9,273 nt of DNA from Elusimicrobiota bacterium (GTDB lineage Bacteria; Elusimicrobiota; Elusimicrobia; Elusimicrobiales; UBA9959), in NCBI GenBank assembly GCA_003450815.1, contig DMES01000023.1, positions 1,116 to 10,388 of the forward strand. The letters are read 5' to 3'. The number at the start of each line of letters is the position of its first letter. Positions within the stretch are counted from its first letter, which is position 1. Below, one piece after another: positions 5,083 to 9,273 of the stretch. The notes under the pieces were generated by a model. The model did not search any database, was not told the origin of the DNA, and worked only from the letters and a program-made list of their open reading frames with translations. A program made the translations under genes and the position numbers.

Positions 5083-6126
5083 ATGAAAACAACAATGCTT
5101 TTGCTGCTGCTGTCCGGCGGCAGCTTGGCCGCCGGCGCAGAGATGACCCTGAAGTGTGAAGATCTGAAACCGCGCCACCGCACACTTAAAATCATTCGCA
5201 TGCAACCCCGGCTCCAGGACAAGGTTTGGCTTGCCGGCGTTCCAAAGACCGAACTTACGGAGACCTGCGATCTCTACGGGATGAAGACCGGGGAGGCCCA
5301 GTACAGCCAGAAAAGCCTCCAGTGGAAGAGAAGGCTGGTTTACAAGGATCGCGAGGCGACCAAACTTTTTTGCAAGGAACAGGCCGCGGCAGAAAAACAC
5401 ACACCCAGCTTCGCCGAGGCAACCAGCTCTTCACTGAATGATTTTTGCCGTAAAAGGAAAAAATCAGATTTCGACGCTATTTTTGTGTATGACGAAACAG
5501 ATAAAAACGATGGCGCCGACAACCCGCCCTTCAAGCATATTTTTCGCATTTACAACGCCAGTGGCTTTACCGGCGAGGAATATTTTTTTGATCCCGCAAG
5601 CATACTGGAAACCAGAAAGGTTTACAAATACGACTCCAAGAATAACCTGGTGGAAACCACGGAACTGGCAACCACGGAACTGGGCTTCGCCGGCAACCAG
5701 GTTAAAAGAGAAACCTTCAGCTTTGACCCGGTAACAGCGGTAAGAACCCATGCCGTTTATGGGCGAACAACAGAACTGACGGAAAAAACAGTTACAGAGT
5801 TTAGAGAGGATTCAACCCTCAGGCGCGAAACACGCTACACCTATGATGCCGGCGCCCAGTTGGTTTCAAAAGATGAAATATATGGTTCAGCCAACGGCCT
5901 CACTCAAAAAGAGCTGCTTTACCAGGGGGATTTAGACAAGCCCGCTTACGAATACCATTATTCTTATGTACTGGATTCAAAAGGCAACTGGACTGAAGAA
6001 TGGAAAACCAAGTTTATTGTCTTTAACGGCAAAGCTTTGCCTGATACCCAGGCCGCCCCGGAAATAACGAAAAGGGAAATAACCTACTGGGAACAGGACA
6101 AAGGAACAAAAGCCGCAGGCAAATAA
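5083..6126 (+). CDS. Exported protein of unknown function with YD-like repeats
   Basis: I do not recognise a named family. The 347-residue protein starts with a Sec signal peptide (Lys2, leucine-rich core 6-10, small residues at 15-19, likely cleavage near Ala19). There is no lipobox cysteine, so it is predicted to be periplasmic or secreted. Four cysteines follow (25, 62, 97, 122), all in the first half, which would allow two disulfides. From about residue 150 the sequence is rich in alternating aromatic and charged residues, with repeated motifs of Y-x-Y-D-(S/A)-x-x-x-L-V type: YKYDSKNNLVETTE (181-194), YTYDAGAQLVSKDE (252-265) and YSYVLDSKGNWTEEW (293-307), ending KREITYW (330-336). These resemble the beta-strand YD repeats of RHS and wall-associated proteins, but are few and degenerate. 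The ATG at 5083 is preferred over the GTG at 5074 because it gives a clean signal peptide; GGAAGAGAGG lies upstream. Confidence 0.75.
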   Translation: MKTTMLLLLLSGGSLAAGAEMTLKCEDLKPRHRTLKIIRMQPRLQDKVWLAGVPKTELTETCDLYGMKTGEAQYSQKSLQWKRRLVYKDREATKLFCKEQAAAEKHTPSFAEATSSSLNDFCRKRKKSDFDAIFVYDETDKNDGADNPPFKHIFRIYNASGFTGEEYFFDPASILETRKVYKYDSKNNLVETTELATTELGFAGNQVKRETFSFDPVTAVRTHAVYGRTTELTEKTVTEFREDSTLRRETRYTYDAGAQLVSKDEIYGSANGLTQKELLYQGDLDKPAYEYHYSYVLDSKGNWTEEWKTKFIVFNGKALPDTQAAPEITKREITYWEQDKGTKAAGK

Positions 6127-6175
6127 TTCTGAGCTGCCGCAAGAACAGCCTGTTGCCTCAAGTGTGCGCGCACCC

Positions 6176-6213
6176 AAAAAAAGCCGGCTCCGTTTTAAAG
6201 CGGAGCCGGCTTT
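6176..6213 (-). terminator. Strong Rho-independent terminator after the cold-shock gene
   Basis: A perfect 13-bp stem (6180-6192 with 6201-6213, mostly GCCGGCTCCG against CGGAGCCGGC) encloses an 8-base loop. On the minus strand it is followed by seven T residues (complement of the A-run 6176-6182, part of which is in the stem). It begins 14 bases past the cold-shock stop codon. The plus-strand side has only TTTGCATTT after the stem, so it may also help end the exported-protein transcript, less efficiently. Confidence 0.88.
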
Positions 6214-6226
6214 GCATTTACAAATC

Positions 6227-6445
6227 TCAGGCTTTTGGAGCCTGCGACTTTTGCACGTTAACAGCCTTTGGGCCCTTATCCGTGTTCTCGGTTTCAAAGT
6301 CAACTTCCTGCCCTTCGGCCAGAGTTTTGAAACCGTCGCCAAGAATCGAAGAGTGATGAACAAAGAGATCCTTTGAACCATCATCAGGTATGATAAAACC
6401 AAACCCCTTCTTATCATTAAACCACTTTACTTTGCCTTTTGCCAT
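6227..6445 (-). CDS. Cold-shock domain protein (CspA family)
   Basis: This 72-residue protein is a single cold-shock domain, which binds single-stranded RNA and DNA and acts as an RNA chaperone in the cytoplasm. The family pattern is complete: GKVKWFNDKKGFGFI (4-18), containing RNP1 (KGFGFI), and DLFVHHSSI (26-34), containing RNP2, followed by EGQEVDFE (44-51) and GPKAVNVQ (58-65). The usual family length is 65-75 residues. Aromatic nucleic-acid contacts Trp8, Phe15, Phe17 and Phe28 are present; the second residue of the HF pair in RNP2 is His31 here, a common variant. GAGAGGAAA forms a good ribosome-binding site before the ATG. The gene has its own promoter candidate, a leader of roughly 65 bases and its own terminator, so it probably forms a single-gene unit downstream of the phosphorylase gene. 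It cannot be said from sequence whether it is cold-inducible. Confidence 0.95.
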   Translation of the reverse strand: MAKGKVKWFNDKKGFGFIIPDDGSKDLFVHHSSILGDGFKTLAEGQEVDFETENTDKGPKAVNVQKSQAPKA

Positions 6446-6516
6446 TTGTTAATTTCCTCTCTTATTATTACTGTACCTTCCTGAACGCGAACCACCTTAC
6501 AAAGCGTCCAAGAGTA

Positions 6517-6546
6517 ATTGTATCATCTTTCTAAACAAAAAAACAA
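6517..6546 (-). promoter_or_regulatory. Promoter candidate for the cold-shock gene
   Basis: On the minus strand TTGTTT (6546-6541) and TACAAT (6522-6517) are 18 bases apart. This puts the start near 6510 and gives a leader of about 65 bases before the ATG at 6445. The T-run between the phosphorylase stop and this promoter overlaps the -35 box; I see no GC-rich hairpin there, so read-through from the phosphorylase gene is possible. Confidence 0.5.
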
Positions 6547-6556
6547 TCAGTTCGGC

Positions 6557-9112
6557 TTATTCCCCGTTCCACTTTACGAAAGGCGGCATAAGAACATTCA
6601 TTGCGTCCGGATGCCTCGGTATTACCCGTACCGCGAAATCGTGGCGGCCGCTTTTACAGGCGGCTATTTCACCGCGGAAAAGATGAGCCTCGCCCATTTG
6701 GGAATCGCGCGTCATGGCAACGGCGCCACCCTCCTTGAAAACGCTCTCCCCGTCGGCCACCCCGACATAAAGCTGCACTTCGACATCTTCAGGCGACAAG
6801 TCGCCCAGCCACACCATAGCGCGCATAGGCAATTTGGCGCCTGAGCGTATTTCCATTTCAGGCTTGAATTGATCAATCGTCACTTTTACGCGGGGCCAGT
6901 TATCCTCAATCTTTTTGCGCCAGTTAGCGATTTCCACCAGCCTTGAATTGTCGCCGAATTTTTTCATGGCGCGATGCGAAGGCGAATAAAACTTTTCGTA
7001 ATACTGTCTAAGCATGCGGTTGGTATTAAAATTCGGCACCAGCTTCTGCACTGAAGCCTTCATCATTTTCACCCAGTTATGGGGTATGCCATCGGGACCC
7101 TTGTCGTAGTAAAGCGGGGCCACCACCTTTTGGATCAGATTATAAATGGCTTCAGCCTCCACATAATCACGCTCCTCCTCGCTGTGATAGGCATAGGAGC
7201 TTCCTATGGCCCAGCCGACTTCGGGTGAATAGCCCTCCCCCCACCAGCCGTCAAGCACCGAAAGATTTAGCGCTCCGTTTATACTGGCCTTCATGCCGCT
7301 GGTGCCGGAGGCCTCAAGCGGGCGTATGGGATTATTAAGCCACACATCTACACCCTGCACCATATAGCGGGCCACATTCATATTATAGTCCTCAACAAAT
7401 ATTATCCTGTCTTTGAAACGCTTATCCTGGCTGAGGCGGGCCACCGCTTTTATGTATTCCTTGCCCATAGTGTCGGCCGGATGCGCCTTTCCCGCGAAAA
7501 GGAACTGCACCGGCATGGCCGAATCGGTCACCATTTCAAGCAGCCGCTCCAAGTCTCGCATAAAAAGCGTCGCCCGTTTATAGGTGGCAAAACGCCTGGC
7601 GAAGCCTATAGTAAGGTAATCGCAGTTAATGACCCCGGCCGCGGATTCAAGCACGGTACGGTCGGCGCCCTGGCGCTTATACTGTCTTTTTAGTCGTTCA
7701 CGCACAAGCTTGGCCAGCTTCTGTTTTCTCACCATGTGGGTGTCCCAAAGCTCTTTGTCGTCAATGGCGGAGATTTTAGTCCAATCGCAATTATCCGGCA
7801 CGCCATCACCCTCGGAAGCCTCACAAAGAAGATGTTTTTTATACAGGTTATAATGCTCATGGCTGATCCACGATGTGGTATGCACGCCATTGGTTATGCC
7901 CTCTATGGGTATCTCATAACGGGGCAGGCCCGGCCAGATTTTATGCCACATGTCACGAGAGGTGTCGCGGTGAAGAATGCTGACCGCGTTAAGCGAAGCG
8001 CAAAGCCGTAAAGCCACCACGGTCATACAGAAGCCCATGGAGGAACGTTCTTCTTTGCCTATTTCCAGAAATTCGGCAAAGCTCAAGCCAAGCTCTTTTG
8101 AGTAGCTCTCCATATATTTACGCACCAAGTCAAAATCAAAATATTCATTCCCCGCCATGACAGGCGTATGCGTGGTAAAAGCTGAAGACGCCCACACGGC
8201 CTCCCGCGCTTCCTTGAAGGACAATTTTCGTGAAACCATCAACTGGCGGATCCTTTCAAAAAGGAGGAAAGCGGAATGTCCCTCGTTGACATGGTAAACA
8301 GTGGGTTTAAGGCCCATAGCCTCAAGCGCGCGCACACCGCCTACCCCAAGCACTATTTCCTGGCTAATACGATTTTCTCTGTCTCCGCCGTAGAGTTGCT
8401 CGGTAATGGCCCGGGCCTTGGGGGAATTTTCCGGCAGGTTGGTGTCAAGCAGGTAAAGCGAGGTCCTTCCCACCGGCACCTTCCAAACCCCTATTTTCAC
8501 AGTTTCCAGGTCCAGACTCACTTCCACCCGCAGAGGATGTCCGGAGGCGTCTTTTACCACCTGCACCGGCATGTTATACCAGTCGTTTTCCGGATAGCGC
8601 TCCACCTGCCAGCAATCGCGGTTCAGCACCTGCTGGACATAACCTTTTCTGTAAAGCAGCCCCACTCCCACCACGGGCATGCCCAGGTCGGAAGCGGATT
8701 TAAGATGGTCACCCGAAAGCATGCCAAGCCCGCCGGAATAGATAGGCAGCCCCTCCCCGATACCGTATTCCATTGAAAAATAAGCCACCAGCATGTCTTT
8801 GTCCTTTGCGTCGGAGTGGGAGTTGAACCAGGTGTTTCCGTAACCGATGTAGGCATCAAATTTCTTTTTTATCTCGCCCAGGCGCTCAAGAAACGCTCCA
8901 TCCCTGCTTAGAGCATCAAGCCGCTCGGGGGGCACGGTGCCTAGTATCCATTTCGGATTCCGGTGGGAGCGGTGCCAAAGTTCATCGTCAATGCCCACGA
9001 ACATCATTATGGCATCCCAGTTCCAGGTAAACCACATATTTGTGGACAATTCTTCCAGCGCCTTCAAATTTTCCGGCAGGTTCGGTATGACATTGAAAGA
9101 TTTTATTTCCAT
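6557..9112 (-). CDS. glgP: Alpha-glucan (glycogen/maltodextrin) phosphorylase, GT35
   Basis: This 851-residue enzyme removes glucose from alpha-1,4-glucans with phosphate, giving glucose 1-phosphate in glycogen or maltodextrin breakdown in the cytoplasm. It is the bacterial/archaeal subtype (TIGR02094) rather than the E. coli-like one. Residues 1-110 form the N-terminal DUF3417 region (NLPENLKALEELSTNMWFTWNWD). Then come VAYFSMEYGIGEGLPIYSGGLG (from 109), LSGDHLKSASDLG (132-144), HVNEGHSAF (274-282), TTHTPVMAGNEYF (313-325), GITNGVHTTSW (405-415), GFARRFATYKR (503-513), FAGKAHPAD (539-547) and the cofactor site EASGTSGMKASINGALN (600-616), in which Lys608 should hold pyridoxal phosphate. The C-terminal beta-rich part ends in PPFVKWNGE, as in full-length relatives. 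The ATG at 9112 has a GGAG ribosome-binding site seven bases upstream. No branching enzyme, glucanotransferase or glycogen synthase gene is in the window. The symbol reflects family; malP would also be defensible. Confidence 0.95.
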   Translation of the reverse strand: MEIKSFNVIPNLPENLKALEELSTNMWFTWNWDAIMMFVGIDDELWHRSHRNPKWILGTVPPERLDALSRDGAFLERLGEIKKKFDAYIGYGNTWFNSHSDAKDKDMLVAYFSMEYGIGEGLPIYSGGLGMLSGDHLKSASDLGMPVVGVGLLYRKGYVQQVLNRDCWQVERYPENDWYNMPVQVVKDASGHPLRVEVSLDLETVKIGVWKVPVGRTSLYLLDTNLPENSPKARAITEQLYGGDRENRISQEIVLGVGGVRALEAMGLKPTVYHVNEGHSAFLLFERIRQLMVSRKLSFKEAREAVWASSAFTTHTPVMAGNEYFDFDLVRKYMESYSKELGLSFAEFLEIGKEERSSMGFCMTVVALRLCASLNAVSILHRDTSRDMWHKIWPGLPRYEIPIEGITNGVHTTSWISHEHYNLYKKHLLCEASEGDGVPDNCDWTKISAIDDKELWDTHMVRKQKLAKLVRERLKRQYKRQGADRTVLESAAGVINCDYLTIGFARRFATYKRATLFMRDLERLLEMVTDSAMPVQFLFAGKAHPADTMGKEYIKAVARLSQDKRFKDRIIFVEDYNMNVARYMVQGVDVWLNNPIRPLEASGTSGMKASINGALNLSVLDGWWGEGYSPEVGWAIGSSYAYHSEEERDYVEAEAIYNLIQKVVAPLYYDKGPDGIPHNWVKMMKASVQKLVPNFNTNRMLRQYYEKFYSPSHRAMKKFGDNSRLVEIANWRKKIEDNWPRVKVTIDQFKPEMEIRSGAKLPMRAMVWLGDLSPEDVEVQLYVGVADGESVFKEGGAVAMTRDSQMGEAHLFRGEIAACKSGRHDFAVRVIPRHPDAMNVLMPPFVKWNGE

Positions 9113-9185
9113 TTCACGCTCCGTCGCTTAGAATTTAAATAAATTTTACAAAAAAATGAGGGTTAGTGCGACTTTATGGAACAGG

Positions 9186-9203
9186 TCAAAAAAATATTTT
9201 TGA
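9186..9203. repeat. AT-rich palindrome between the phosphorylase and tRNA genes
   Basis: TCAAAAA at 9186-9192 and TTTTTGA at 9197-9203 are a perfect 7-bp inverted repeat around AATA. The right arm runs into the putative tRNA -35 box (TTGATT, 9200-9205), and the left arm overlaps a minus-strand TTGACC (9189-9184), which could be a -35 box for the phosphorylase gene, although no good -10 follows it at the right distance. The rest of 9113-9254 is AT-rich and shows no other gene. Confidence 0.4.
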
Positions 9204-9228
9204 TTTTCAACACCAAACTTGCTAAAAT
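9200..9228 (+). promoter_or_regulatory. Promoter candidate for the tRNA gene
   Basis: TTGATT (9200-9205) and TAAAAT (9223-9228) are 17 bases apart, close to the sigma-70 consensus. Transcription would start near 9235, about 20 bases before the mature tRNA 5' end, as expected for a tRNA precursor with a short leader. Confidence 0.6.
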
Positions 9229-9254
9229 AGTCTTAGTTGGCCGCCGGCGTTTAT

Positions 9255-9273
9255 GGGCGTGTAGCTCAGTTGG
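9255..9273 (+). tRNA. 5' end of a tRNA gene, cut by the window edge
   Basis: The last 19 bases fit the start of a tRNA: acceptor strand GGGCGTG, then the nearly invariant TA at positions 8-9, the D-stem GCTC and the D-loop start AGTTGG. A promoter candidate lies just upstream. The anticodon is outside the window, so the amino acid cannot be assigned from this piece. Confidence 0.85.

Noticed and set aside
6164..6173. 10-bp palindrome GTGCGCGCAC next to the cold-shock terminator
   Set aside because: Short and GC-alternating, easily a chance palindrome; no gene or promoter is placed to use it.
6518..6844. 108-codon plus-strand frame starting in the cold-shock promoter region
   Set aside because: Most of it is antisense to the conserved C-terminus of the phosphorylase; no supporting signals.
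8276..8776. 166-codon plus-strand frame inside the phosphorylase gene
   Set aside because: It is antisense to highly conserved phosphorylase motifs, and its translation shows no recognisable domain.

Overview
This 9.3 kb window looks like ordinary bacterial chromosome at moderate GC, with short intergenic gaps, Shine-Dalgarno and sigma-70-like signals, and frequent strand switches. No phage, plasmid, transposase or CRISPR signature is visible. The gene mix (a receiver/metallo-hydrolase fusion, a DUF3467 protein, a maltodextrin-phosphorylase-type glucan phosphorylase and a stand-alone RecB-like nuclease) would fit a deep-branching Gram-negative lineage such as Elusimicrobiota. That placement is a low-confidence guess from gene content, because no marker gene was compared.

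Layout from left to right. (1) Bases 1-487, minus: the N-terminal part of a multi-pass membrane protein that runs off the left edge. It resembles the membrane sensor region of a histidine kinase. (2) Bases 612-1733, plus: an AI-2E/UPF0118 family transporter, possibly read from a leaderless mRNA. (3) Bases 1737-3156, minus: rsmD (16S rRNA guanine-N2 methyltransferase) followed by a small PD-(D/E)XK nuclease with an iron-sulfur cysteine set. The gap between them is filled by a 100-bp nested inverted repeat. (4) Bases 3278-4603, plus: a response-regulator receiver fused to a metallo-beta-lactamase-fold hydrolase, divergent from rsmD. (5) Bases 4687-4989, minus: a DUF3467 protein. (6) Bases 5083-6126, plus: an unrecognised exported protein with YD-like repeats, divergent from the DUF3467 gene. 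(7) Bases 6227-9112, minus: a cold-shock protein gene downstream of a full-length alpha-glucan phosphorylase gene. (8) Bases 9255-9273, plus: the first 19 bases of a tRNA gene.

The genes do not form one pathway. They are housekeeping or physiological functions (rRNA modification, glycogen or maltodextrin breakdown, RNA chaperone, membrane transport) mixed with signalling. The points most worth a second look are the glycine in the usual DPPY catalytic motif of RsmD, the inverted-repeat element that supplies part of the rsmD stop codon and leaves the nuclease gene without a visible ribosome-binding site, the receiver-hydrolase fusion, and two divergent promoter regions with closely packed or overlapping -10 boxes. 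I see no convincing new multi-gene system here.
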